Shown in pieces: positions 1-10,663 of a DNA stretch of 64,000 nt. The notes under the pieces are model-generated. The model was not told the origin of the DNA, did no database searches, and saw only the letters and a program-made list of their open reading frames with translations. Position 1 is the first letter of the stretch. Every line of letters starts with the position of its first letter. The position numbers were made by a program, and so were the translations under genes. This DNA comes from Cryptomeria japonica (taxonomy: Eukaryota; Streptophyta; Pinopsida; Cupressales; Cupressaceae): contig NC_081413.1 of assembly GCF_030272615.1 (NCBI RefSeq), forward strand, positions 610,166,709 through 610,230,708. Direction: 5' to 3'.

Positions 1-37
1 CACGCGGGTGACCCGGGTTCGATCCCCGGCAACGGCG
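1..37 (+). tRNA. tRNA-Asp(GUC), 3' half cut by the window edge
   Basis: The first 37 bases equal the 3' half of the complete tRNA-Asp at 61975-62046: last anticodon base, anticodon-stem 3' strand, T arm with GGTTCGATCC, acceptor strand and discriminator G. The 5' half lies outside the window, so integrity is unknown. The 3' flank is also shared with the 61975 copy, so this is a duplicated tRNA locus and not only a conserved gene. Confidence 0.85.
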
Positions 38-142
38 TTAAACTTCTTTGATTGCCATCTAGAGTATTAATTTTAAACAACCCAAGAAAATTACAAATTG
101 AGAGCAGTCTACAGGCTGTCAATAAAATAATATTGGTCAACA
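38..142 (+). repeat. Duplicated tRNA-Asp 3' flank, copy 1 of 3
   Basis: About 105 bp downstream of the tRNA match 62047-62150 directly, and match 47820-47910 in reverse orientation (shared words AATTTTAAACAA, CAAATTGAGAGCAGTC, AATAAAATAATATTG). The match stops at about 142, where sequence like the gypsy-type gag at 51928 begins, so a retroelement block joined here. Confidence 0.8.
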
Positions 143-925
143 TGGGAGCAATTCATTGAATTGTTCAGAAAGAGATGGTTGCCCTAGTTTTTGTTTGACA
201 AAAAGATGATAGAGTTTCAAAATCTAACCTAAGGTAAAATGACAATAACTTAATACCAAGAAAGGTTTGGTCACTTTCTTAAGTACCTACTACAATATCA
301 GTTGGATATCAGTTGGATGAGCATTTTTGGTTCTATAAGTTCATTTTGGGCTTAAAGACATAGATTGGCCCTGAAGTGAATATTCACAATCCACTAACCA
401 TGGATGAGGTCTTCGAAAAAGCAATTAAACAAGAGAAGAAGTTGTAGTAAGGGGCTAGATACCACAAGAATCGTGATGTCGGTAAGAAGTTCTATAATGA
501 CTATTAGTGGGGAAACAACAACAATAATCAATAAATCAAGAATATGAAGGGAGGAAACAATACTTAGGGCAGAGCATAAGGGAATTAGTATGGGAGTAAT
601 AAGAGGGCCAATTACAACAACAACAACAATAGGAGGGACAAATTCTATGGACCTAAGACACCTTGAGATGGATGCTATGTGTGTGAAGGAAAGCATTATG
701 CAAACACATGTCCCTAGATGTCCATGAGGCGAAAGCAAGGAGCCCCAAAACACCATATTAATACAATGATATATAATTGCCAAGTTGACTTTCAAGCCAC
801 ATCGATACAGTTCAACAATAAGCTTTATGACCATCATGTTTCTATTTTAATTGACATTAGAGTTATAGAATGTTTTGTTGATCCAAATATAGATTCCAAA
901 TTACTAGTTAGACCAAGATATATGG
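143..925 (+). pseudogene. Ty3/gypsy-type gag-protease remnant, copy 1
   Basis: Translation across many stops gives a retrotransposon Gag core (WEQFIELFRKRW-like, then FFDKKMIEFQNL and a YQERF box). At 670-714 there is a zinc knuckle CYVCEGKHYANTC, spaced CX2CX3HX4C. At about 770-920 a segment reads HHINTMIYNC then VSILIDIR and CFVDP, which fits the flap and active-site region of an aspartic protease, but the D-S/T-G triad is replaced by DIR. Stops and shifts make it non-functional. Compared with copy 2 it keeps the knuckle histidine but lacks the N-terminal half of Gag. Family-level call is fairly safe; no lineage assigned. Confidence 0.6.
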
Positions 926-929
926 TAAA

Positions 930-990
930 CCTGTAGAACACTGACCTACTACTGAGGGGGGGGGGGGGGGGGTGTTAATCAGTAGTAGAT
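930..990. repeat. G-run flanked by an inverted repeat
   Basis: A run of more than 15 G is bracketed by CCTACTACTGA and TCAGTAGTAG. The homologous site in copy 2 (about 52728-52765) keeps the inverted flanks with a shorter G-run. A polypurine tract next to a short inverted repeat resembles the PPT/LTR edge of an LTR element, which is inference. Confidence 0.4.
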
Positions 991-1572
991 TTAATACTTT
1001 AATAATCCTTAATCCAAAAACTTTTATCAACTTCAAACTGAAATTTAAAAGCTATAGAAACTAAAATTGAAAGTGATGCAACTACAAGAACACAAAATGC
1101 AAGATTTTTATGTGGAAACCCAATTTGGGAAAACAATGGCGAGAAACGTTGCTAGGATCGATTGTCCTAATCTAACCTCACAATTGAAATGATTACAAAT
1201 TTTTAAAGGGTACCAACCCTGTGGAGTTACCCAACCCCTTTCTTAAGAGCACCAACTCTTACAAACTGAGCACCAACTCAACAACTTTTAAGGCACCAAC
1301 CTTAAAGGAGTTACAAACAAGTTTTTTCTGATTTACAATCTAAAACTAGATATTTCACTGAAAATATGTATCAAAACAAATGCTATCAACTAAACAATAT
1401 CATCCTTTAAATGCTTTGTTCTAATTTATATATTAAAATACAATCATTTGATATATTTTGACAAAATCAACAAAATCAACACCATTAACAACTCTACAAA
1501 TTTTGTTCACAATATTAAATAAATCACTTTGATTCTGGGTCTTCTTCGAAGACTGGCCACCAAGATAGACAT

Positions 1573-2340
1573 GGCAGACAATCCCCTATGTCCACTTCAC
1601 ATTTTGACTCTCTTCCTTCTCACCAATAACTCATGGATAAATTTGCCCAGGTTCCAAACCCAAGCAGTAGACCCCCCTTCCTGAAGGAGCTCAATGCTGA
1701 TTCTCCTTTCCTCAACATGGAAAGGGAGAATCGGGATGATTTTCTGGCTATAGGCTATGATGCGATTGTTAACAACTTCAGGATGTTTAAATGGGCCTTT
1801 CACGAAATTAAAGATATCGATGTGAAAATGAGGGCTATTAGCAGTAAACAAGACTCTCAAACTAATGAACAATGGATGATGAATCAGAGAAAGACAATTG
1901 TGGATTCAATGCAGAAGACTGTGGGATCGATTAGTGATATGAAGAAAGATTATGACTACAGGATTCCTTAGCTGGAGCAAAAACTCAAGAAAGACTTTGA
2001 AGTTAGATTGGGTAAGATGGAGAACAAATTCCAAAAAAATAATGAAACCTGATATCTCTATTTACCTTCAGTCACAAAGTGGTTACGAGCTCAGTTGAGA
2101 GTATAAATACCATGGTTGTAAAGTTTGAAGCCACCCACTAGGAAGGAGCTACAGTGGATGTGGAGGTGCTGGATAAAAAGCTAGAGGATACAGTGGGATC
2201 GTGCAAGAGAACTAGGGCTTTAATCTAAAGAAGAAAACTGCTAATCAGGACATTCAGGAGCTGAAGAAGATTGCATTAAATATGACTTAGCTGGAAATAA
2301 AGGCCATTAAGGCCCTTAAAAACTTGTACTAGTTTCCGTC
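1573..2340 (+). pseudogene. Coiled-coil ORF of the repeat block, broken copy
   Basis: Homologue of the open 205-aa frame at 53281-53898. It starts near 1590 in the frame of MSTSHFDSLPSH and reads through KFAQVPNPSSRPPF and WAFHEIKDIDVKMRAISS. A TAG at 1969 (copy 2 has YQL here) and later indels break it. The second half is rich in K/E/D with heptad-like spacing, predicting a coiled coil. I do not recognise the family; position upstream of a LINE-like tail suggests a retroelement ORF1/Gag-like protein. Confidence 0.5.
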
Positions 2341-2525
2341 CTTTTGCTGTCTCTTTCCTAGCTTTTGTTTTTGTGCTAGTTTTTTGTTGTCTTTGGGCTA
2401 CAGTGAAATTGTTTATCTTTATGTATCTTTTTGATGTAGTTCTATGTTAAAGTGTTTCGGGTCCCTTCAAAACTTGTTTGTTTTGTAACAAAAAATATGT
2501 CATGCAAATCTATGCTAAGTTGCTT
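2341..2525 (+). mobile_element. LINE-like 3' tail
   Basis: T/G-rich stretch ending GGGTCCCTTCAAAACTTG then TTTGTAACAAAAAA. The same kind of ending (GGGCCCTTTCAAAATCCC plus A-rich tail) closes the LINE fragment at about 31330-31375 and, more loosely, the one at 34866. It suggests that the ORF just upstream was mobilised as a LINE-type unit. Confidence 0.45.
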
Positions 2526-4090
2526 ATCACAACTAGCATAAAAAGAAAAAAAAATTAAAATTTATATTTGAATATTTGAATTTCAGATTCATTCTCACAC
2601 TCCTTAAAATTGAACCACATTAATCTATATTAAACAAAAAAAAATCTTAAATCTATAACAATAATTTTGAAATAAAATACAAATAAATAAAAAACATATT
2701 AAAGAAAGTGCATAATAACAAATAATAAATATATGAAAATTAATAAGAATCAAGTATTAAAATATACTACATATCTATATATTATTACATTTAATCAATT
2801 CCATCAAATTATAAATATATATTGATTTTACTATTATTTTTACACATTACAATTATAATTACACGAAGGTGTATCCTATATGAAGTGGAGCAACTCAATT
2901 AAAGCATCAATGGTACAAATTGCTTTAGAGGGTATGGAAGACGATGAAAATCATCTCGCTCATTGATTTTTTGCCCAATAAACAGAGGTTCAAACATAGA
3001 ATGGGAATGAATACCAGTGGTAGTGTTTACTTGCCTTGAAGGGGGAAAGGTGTGATGAGAGGAGGCAACAGACATTCCGTCATCAAACGGATCAGGGTGA
3101 CATTAACAAACATTCGATCATTCTTGAACTAAAAATACTGTTGGTTTTGAGTATAGTATTTGCTCTTCTTCTTATAACTATTCCCACTGGTTCCTTAATG
3201 AGATGGTGTTATCAACATTCTCTCCATAATAAATCTCCAAATTCGAGGCATGTATTTTATTTACCCCAATTTGGTGCCTTATTTTTGTTATATTTTTTCC
3301 CAAATTTTAGTTGACTATCACGGTCATATTGGCAATGGTTCAATTGGGTGTCAGTTCTTTGGAATTTGAATCGATGGCATGCTGAATTTTAAAGTTGGGT
3401 ATTTAATTTTACAATATTTGTTGTCTATTAGGTGAAGTTTAACATTCATTCGTCAGATGTAGAAAACCTTTTTGCTTAGAAGCCATGTTGTCCATGGGGA
3501 ACATGCCCGACGCGACTTAATCCAGGTCATGGAAGGGCACCACCAGAAATAAAGGTCATACTTTGGAGTTCTAACTGGTCAATAGAAAATAAAGGTGTTG
3601 CTCTTTAGGTCACCCCTAAATATGATGACAATTTGGGGTATCTAAGATATTTTACAAGGGAATCTCACAAGAAATGTTTTGTAGTAAAATAATAACAAAG
3701 TGCTCTGCCTTATCACCATACCTTGTCTCTTGAATTGATTTGAAAAAGATCAAATCACCTCAAAATTTGAAGCTATTTCATTGGGTTTTGTTTTCTTTAA
3801 ACAAAAATTAAATTGGCGATGCATTGGGTTTGATTCGAGTTGACATATTTTTGTTTCTTTTTATCAATCGGATCAAATAAAAGGCATATATAGAAATTCT
3901 AAATTATTTCAGGTAAATAAATTAATAATAGATATTAATGATTGGTAATAAGAGAATTTAAAAACAATTGATAATTATTGATTTATAAAAAATGAAAAAA
4001 TATCTAAATATATTAGGTTTGAAGGTTAGAAATTATTAATATAAGACTAAGACATTTATTGAGGCACACATATATGATTGTAATATTGTC
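2526..4090. other. AT-rich part of repeat copy 1, one short hydrophobic ORF
   Basis: Mostly AT-rich DNA shared with 54200-55857. A 92-codon frame at 3036-3314 contains a strongly hydrophobic segment followed by a basic patch (RWCYQHSLHNKSPNSRH). The same peptide is kept in copy 2 (54833-55063). It looks like a membrane-anchor plus linker, but no family motif follows, so I do not name it. Confidence 0.4.
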
Positions 4091-4486
4091 AAAACCATTG
4101 ATGCAGTGAAAACCATTTCTTCTAGTATCAATCTGATTTCCTCAGAGAGAAAATGGAATCAACGGGTTAAAATAGAGAAGGATATAGTGCCATGTGATCC
4201 ATGTGGTAGAAAATTCCATGATCAATCAGAGTGTAGATTGTTCATTAGATTGGCTAGATGCAGGAACCCTAGAAGAAATAGACAAACTTGGGTGGTAAAA
4301 GCGGTCTCCCCTCCAAAGCACAATCTGAGGCAACCCATGGGAGAGGATAATGCCAATAGGTTTGCAGTGGAAGATTATCCTATCTCAGGTTACAAAGAGA
4401 ACAAGGTAGGACTAGAAGATGGTATGATCACCCCATATCCCAATTTGAAGTCCAAATCAGAATCTCTAATTAATGCTATTTTATAG
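4091..4486 (+). pseudogene. LINE ORF1, C-terminal part with CCHC zinc knuckle
   Basis: The frame opens at the truncation point and shows a canonical CX2CX4HX4C knuckle, CDPCGRKFHDQSEC, preceded by a basic stretch as in plant L1 ORF1 proteins, which bind the element's RNA. The rest (RRNRQTWVVKAVSPP onward) is a polar tail. The N-terminal part expected of plant L1 ORF1 is missing. The frame ends at TAG 4484-4486. Confidence 0.65.
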
Positions 4487-5094
4487 GAAAGTAGAGACAT
4501 GAAGGTGGAAATCATTAATGAGTTTAAGTGGTAGGCTCTATTTTATTTAGTTTCTACCATTAATTTAAAATAATCTAATAGCCCTCTTTGTATTTTGTGA
4601 GATAAAATGTACCAAAAAATTGTAATACTCATGGGGCCAAAAATTGCTTTTAGACCAATGATTTTCATTGAGGTCAACAATTCAAAAGCAATTTCAATCC
4701 CCACAAGTATAACAACTTGTAGATAAAATTTACCTCATGGAATACAATTAAGGTCATTTAGATTATATTTTAAATCAATGGTGGCAACTAAAGATTGTCG
4801 ATATAACTCTAAAGTTACTAATAATTATGATAATTTATTAGCGAATTAATTTAGATTTCTACAATAAATTATAAAAAGTTGGTGAATCTAACCCAATCAT
4901 GTTTCAAATAATGTGGCGAATCTTTGAGTTAAAAAAATTAATAAAGTAAATTCTCTGGCGATTTAAATGACATTAAAATAAAAATTTGTAAAAATGTGGC
5001 GATTCAGGTTACCTTAGAAGTTGATCTTATTAGCCAAATTTTGATTCCCAAATTTCAAAAAATAGCCAATTGGTGAATATTAGCCACTAAAAGT
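4487..5094 (+). other. Spacer between LINE ORF1 and ORF2
   Basis: AT-rich, no supportable ORF or RNA gene. It fits a LINE inter-ORF region and carries several short words of the type GTGGCGA(A/T)T. Confidence 0.4.
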
Positions 5095-7626
5095 TTTACT
5101 ATCTGGTGGCCCCTAACAAAAAACACTTGGTTAAGCAAGCTTTGGACAAGCTTTCTAACAAAGTTGTTTTGGTCCAAGAAACCAAGATAAACCTAGATAA
5201 GGCCCTTAGTTTTGTAAAATATTGCTCTAAATGGGAAGGTTTCTTTTAGGATGCTAGAGGATCGGCGGGGGGTTTAGGAATCATGTGGAATCCTCTAGTG
5301 GTGAAAGTCACTCCTATTGAGAAAAATGATTATTGGATGATTTGTCTAGTAGAGAAACTGGGTGGACAGATTTGCTTCCCTTTAATAAATGTATATGGCC
5401 TGACCAAAACTGAGGATAAGGCGAGGGTTTGGCAATAATTAACTGCTCAAATTAAAAAATTAGATAGAGATAAGGCTATTGCCGTTGGAGATTTCAATGC
5501 TTTTTTGGATCTTGATGATAAGTCAGGCGGTCTTAGGAAGTGCAATAAAGTCATGGAGGACTTCAGAGAGTTTGTTACAAACAACAGATTATCTGATGTG
5601 ATCCCTAGTAATGGATTGTATACTTGGACTAATAGAAGACTTAATTTCTCCAAGATTTCAGAAAGGTTAGATAGATTTTTTGTAGGTGCGGCGTCCAGAT
5701 GGAGGGTCAAACTGTGTTGGCAACCAACATTCTTCAGCAGACTGGTTCAGACCACTTTCCCATTTAATTGATAATAGACAATGGTAGGAACAAACAAAGA
5801 AATTATTTCAAATTTTTAAGTATGTGGTGGTGGGATAGGGATTTTCTCAATCTTCTTAAAAGATGGTGGGAAGAGAGTAATTATTTTTTATGTTCTCCAA
5901 GTTTCTGTTTTGTAAAGAGACTACATTTCTTGAAGGAGAAAATCAAAAAGTGGAATAAGGAATCGTTCAAAAATATTTTTTCTTTGAAGATAATAATAGA
6001 GGAAGAACTGGAAGCTCTTTATGAAGTTATGATCCAAGGGATGACCAATCAGGAATTTGAAAAAGAGAAAGCCCTTCGAGACAATCTAAATGAGATTCTA
6101 AGAAGAGAAGAGCTATTTTGGAGAGATAAGTCAAGGGAGATGTGGAGTTTGGCAGGGGACCAAAATACAAAGTTCTTCTATTCGTCAGCCAAAGAAAAGA
6201 GGTCCTTAAAAAAAATTTCGGCTATTAAGAATGAGGAGAGCGATTGGGGTATGTCAGAAGAGAGGATTGAACAAGCGGTAATCGATCATTTTGTTATTAA
6301 AGTACTTGGGACCAAACATAATATCAATCTGACTAGGGACTCATTTGTAGCGGATGTGATCGAAGAATTTGTGTCTTCAAAAGATAACGAATATTTAAAG
6401 AAGTCATTTTCTCTTCAGGAGATAAAGGAATCAACCTTTTCGTTGCACCCCAGCAAAGCACGAGGGCCATATGGGTTAACTGTAGAGGTATATAAAAAAT
6501 ATTGGAATTTCATGGGAGAAGACATTTGGAAGGCGGTGGAAGAATTTAGAAAAAGAAGAAGATTTGTTAAGGAAATAAACAATACGATTATTGTTCTTAT
6601 TCCAAAGAAGCAAAACTATGAGACAATGGCAGACTATCGACCCATATCTCTATGCAATTCACTCTACAAGATCATATCAAAAGCTATGGCTAGTAGACTG
6701 AAAACGATTCTTCACAAATTAGTCTTGGAGAATCAACATGGGTTCACTCCTGGGAGGGAGATATCAGACAATATCATTTTGGTCGCAGAAACCATTCATT
6801 CTATGCAAAAAGATAAAATCAAAGGTATGGTGGTTAAACTAGATGTAAGTAAGGCGTATGACAGAGTACAATGTGACTTTCTTTTGCTAGTATTAGAGAA
6901 TTTTGGTTTTTGTAGGGAATGGTTGGAATGCATTAAATTTTGTATCTCAACAACTAAATTCTATGTATTAGTGAGTTTGGCTCTGTATGTGGTTCTTTCC
7001 AATCTACTAATGGTTTAAGACAAGGATATCCCTTGTCCCCGTCTTTATTTGTGTTAATAACAAAGGTATTGGGAAAAAGTATCAAGAAAAGGCATTGGAT
7101 GGGATTGTGGAAAGACATCTGTCTACATCAGGATGTATAATCAATCACTTACTCGCATTTTATGGATGCCACAATACTATTCGGGGAAGCATCATTGCAA
7201 GAAGCGGAGGCAATCAGGAACACATTGGATGAGTATGCTGCCATATCAAGAAAATGCATGAATAAAGAGAAATCTGAGGTGTTTTTCTTGAATTCAAGTA
7301 GAAGAATGCAGACTAGGATAGCGGAAATTATGGAATTTCAGATTGGAGAATTTCCTTTAAGATATTTGGGAGTTCCAATATGTCTAGGGGGCAATCATGC
7401 GTTGGTGTGGGAAGAGATCATTAACAAATGCCAGTCCAAATCCAATTTGTTGAAAAATAAATGGCTATCACAGGCCGGTAGAATCCAGATGATTAAATAT
7501 GTTCTCTCTATTTCTCCCATTTACAGTATGTCATGTTTTGGGATGTCTCTCAAAGAAAGTGGGAAATTGGATGGTCTCTTAAAAAAGTTTTTATGGGAAG
7601 GAGCTAAGTGGTACAGGAGCACCTAG
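5095..7626 (+). pseudogene. LINE ORF2, endonuclease and reverse transcriptase
   Basis: Endonuclease signatures: VVLVQETKI (catalytic E), AVGDFNAFLD, and LYTWTNRR...ISERLDRF. RT signatures: RPISLCNSLYKIISKAMA, ENQHGFTPGREISDN, VVKLDVSKAYDRV (first catalytic Asp), then FPLRYLGVPI and WLSQAGRIQMIKYVL of the thumb region. The YADD-type box is degraded to FMDATILFG. Reading needs several frame changes (around 5770, 7010 and 7150) and passes stops, so the protein is dead. The reading frame breaks at GAK where the solo LTR entered at 7609. Confidence 0.85.
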
Positions 7627-9175
7627 TTTTGAGTGCATTTTCTACATTTTGGTGTGTTATTCTTTAGTTTGGTTTTGTATTGTAAAAAATGGACTACTCA
7701 TAGGTCCACATGTGTTTCTCATATGCATTTGGAGAATGAATGTCAATGGGATCATGTATTTACTCAATTTTGGCATATGAGCCCTTGTAAGCCTAAAATG
7801 GCATAAACAAGCATTTTGGTGTCAAACATCTTGAAAAGCCTTATTTGGCATTGAGACATGTCATGTTAGTGGTTTTAAGTCATCCTAGGTGGTTTAGAAT
7901 GAGTAACAATGCATGAAATGCAAAAATGCACTTTTTGGCAAAAGTTGTCAATGTTGCTTGACAACATTTTACAACTTTGAGCAACTTTTTGAAAGTTTGG
8001 ACATATCGGTGGTTAGGAAACTGATGGAGAGTTGGTTAGGATATAATTGGAATATAAATTCTCTATGAATGAATGTAATCAGGTTGGTGAACACCTTGAG
8101 AAAATTGTAATACATTTTGAAGACCTTTTTCCAGTTTTAACTAGTATTTTTCTCAAATTTGGAGCAGAAGTCCGTACCTCATGGATTGATTCCTTTATTG
8201 TTATTTCATGATTGATTTGTACATGTTATTGTAGTTCCTAGGAGGCATTTGAGTTAGTCTTTTTTGAAGGTTTGAATTGAGTTTTAATCTTGTATTGATC
8301 TCGACTTGAATAAGGGTTTTAGTGCCCAAACATGGTTCCAGCTTGAAGTCCTTTGAGTTTCTCTCAATAAACCTTGGGACTTGAGCCATGAAACCTTTGT
8401 ACCATGTATATATGCTTTATTTTGGTTTGGAGGTCATTGAAAATCCATTGGACATAATTTCCTAGGCGAGCTCAGTCATAGCCCAGTTAGGAAATGATTG
8501 AAATTTTGCAAGTGCTTGCAGGGATGATCAGGTTTGAAGATTCCAAGTGTTTGGAATGAGTAAGTGGGGTGTGGCAGATCCTTTGTGGGAGTTTAGAGGT
8601 GTGGAAGACTAGTGAAGACTTTAAACCCTTGGAAGAAGACCAGAAAGACCCAAAAACCCTTCAAATATGTTGTTTTCGGGTTCCGTACCTGTACAGATAG
8701 ACTTGGTTTCCTCACCCAATGAATCTAAAAGTTTAGCCAAAAGGGTAATCAGATCATAAAAGAGTTTACCTGGTTCGTTGAGACAATTTTGAATAATTCC
8801 ACAAAAATCGGTTAGGTAGGGCTAATTGGGGCTCTAGGGCTAGTAGGCCTAGAAAATAGGGAAATGAAGGAGCGATGGAGAAATGAGGGAAACCCAATCA
8901 CAAAACTAGTTGATTGGCTTGGAAAAAACTTAAGGATACTTGCTACAATCCCTGCAAGCATATGCTAGAATTTTGATAGATTGAGGTTGGATTTACCCTT
9001 GTGAATCTCAACCATGCCTGAGCAGTCAGTGAACACATTTTGATTGGGAGAACTCCTAGAGAGTTTGAATGTTTTGATTGGTTGATAGACCAGTGTAGAG
9101 TGAAGGGAGCCCACCAAGACATCACTCAACTTCATATTAGAAAAGGATTCTCTCTTTGAGTACCCCTCCCCATCA
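7609..9175. mobile_element. Solo LTR inserted in the LINE, copy 1
   Basis: Starts TGGTACAGG, ends CCCCATCA (TG..CA) and is flanked on both sides by the 5-bp direct repeat CTAAG (7604-7608 and 9176-9180). Removing 7609-9180 restores the LINE frame: ...GAK is followed by EAKIIPLINWETTC. That is the signature of an LTR-retrotransposon insertion reduced by LTR-LTR recombination. No coding sequence inside; short frames there are spurious. Confidence 0.85.
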
Positions 9176-9180
9176 CTAAG

Positions 9181-10663
9181 GAAGCCAAAATAATTCCTCT
9201 AATCAACTGGGAAACAACATGCTTAATTAAGGAAGATGGGGGAGCTGGTCTTAGGAAGATGGACCTTCAAAATTTAGCATTGGGAGCCAATCTAGCATGG
9301 AAAATGTATTCAACTCCCCATAAACTTTGGTGTAGGATTATGAGATGTAAATACCTAGACTCCATTGACATTGAAAGAATATTTACTGTGGCAAATTCAA
9401 GTAGAGGTTCAACAGTTTGGAATTTCATCTGGGAAAGTAGAAGGCTAATAATTGATCACCTATCTTGGAATATTGGAAATGGGAAAAAGGCCAAGTTTTG
9501 GAGAGACTCATGGAATGGGGAGCCTGCTCTAACAAAAAGATTTGAGGATTCTGATTAGATAGATGAGGCTGAGGCAAGTATAGGGGATTGAGTGAAAAAT
9601 TATATAGAAGACCATAGGCAGAGAGGAGAGTGCATAATATGGAAATAAGTGGGTATAGGTAGCAAAACAAACTACAAAAAACTTGAATACATCCTACTTA
9701 AGAGAGTGGTTATTTCGTCAAAGGAAGAAGACTCTCTAAAATGGTGTGCAACCAAATCGGGGGAGTATAAGGTAAGACTGGGTTATGAAATACAAAGAAA
9801 TAGAATATGCAATTACCAATGGCCTTCACAATTGTGTTGAGTTCTTCCGAAAGCGGGTGCCTTTCTATGGATATCCCTTCATGGGAGAATACTGACAGGC
9901 AACAGACTCAAATCAATAGGCATAGCACACCTGAGTAGATGCATAATGTGTAAAGAAGATGAAGAAACCCCAGATAATCTTTTGTTTTGGTGCTCGATGG
10001 TCAAAGAATGTTGGGATTGGTTCCTTGAAAGGATGATGTGGCATACAGTCAGAAACAAGCAGCTGAAAGAATTTCTTTTGTCATGGCCGATGTCGGGCAA
10101 GAGGTCAAAATGGGGCAATCATTGGATAGTGGGTCCTTCCATTATTGTCTGGCACATGTGGAAAGAAAGGAACATATTTGTTTTTAAGGAGGAGAGTCTC
10201 TCCATCATCTCAAACATAGATTGATTGAAGAGGGCTATTAAGGAAGTGGTGATATGTAAGCTACATGATAAGAAGGTTCATGCATATAATAACTGGGATA
10301 AAGTTATGGATTCTAGATGGACTTTGAAGGGAAATTCTCCATGCCAGGTTGTAATTAAGAAGATTGACAGGAAAAACAGTAAGATGGAAAGCTCCTCCAA
10401 AGGGCTGGAAAAAATTAAATTTCAATGGAGCTAGTAAGGGTAATCCGGGCAAGGTAGCATATGGTGCAGTATTGTGAGGCGAATTGGGCAAACTGATATG
10501 TGCAATATTTGGTGCTTTAGGAGAAACAATGAATAACAAAGCGGAATTGAGAGCCCTTGAAGCAGGTTTGTCAATGTGTGTAGAGAAAGGTGTCTTGAAG
10601 ATAATCATTGAGAGAGACAAAAGTGATTATCAATGGAGTGGCGAATGCCAGTTTCAACAATTA
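9181..10663 (+). pseudogene. LINE ORF2 C-terminal half, unit 1
   Basis: Continues ORF2 after the solo LTR: INWETTC...GGAGLRKMDLQNLALG, then an RT-associated zinc-binding domain (AGAFLWISLHGRILTGNRL, C-x2-C at IMCKEDEETPD, WCSMVKECWDWF), and an RNase H start (FNGASKGNPGKVAYGAVL, MNNKAELRALEAGLSMC). Stops at 9556, 9646 and 9838 and others inactivate it. The RNase H is cut at 10663 by the tandem junction. Confidence 0.8.

Larger units (their letters stand above)
143..4090 (+). repeat. 3.9-kb dispersed repeat block, copy 1
   Basis: Near-colinear with 51928-55857 over its whole length with point changes and small indels. It contains in order a gag-pro remnant, a G-run flanked by inverted TACTACTGA/TCAGTAGTA, a coiled-coil ORF, a LINE-like 3' tail, AT-rich DNA and a short hydrophobic ORF. 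Copy 1 has lost the 5' part of gag seen in copy 2. The right end is sharp: after TAATATTGTC at 4090 this copy enters the LINE, whereas copy 2 continues with other sequence. Confidence 0.8.
7563..10663 (+). repeat. Tandem duplication unit 1 (about 3.1 kb)
   Basis: Begins at GAAATTGGATGGTCTC and ends at TTTCAACAATTA; the next base restarts the same word at 10664. It contains 46 bp of LINE thumb sequence, the solo LTR, and LINE sequence up to RNase H. Both units share the same LTR insertion, so the duplication happened after that insertion. Confidence 0.85.

Noticed and set aside
3036-3314. Cytochrome P450 N-terminal anchor
   Set aside because: A hydrophobic helix followed by a basic/proline linker is suggestive, but no PPGP-type hinge or any P450 core motif follows in either copy.
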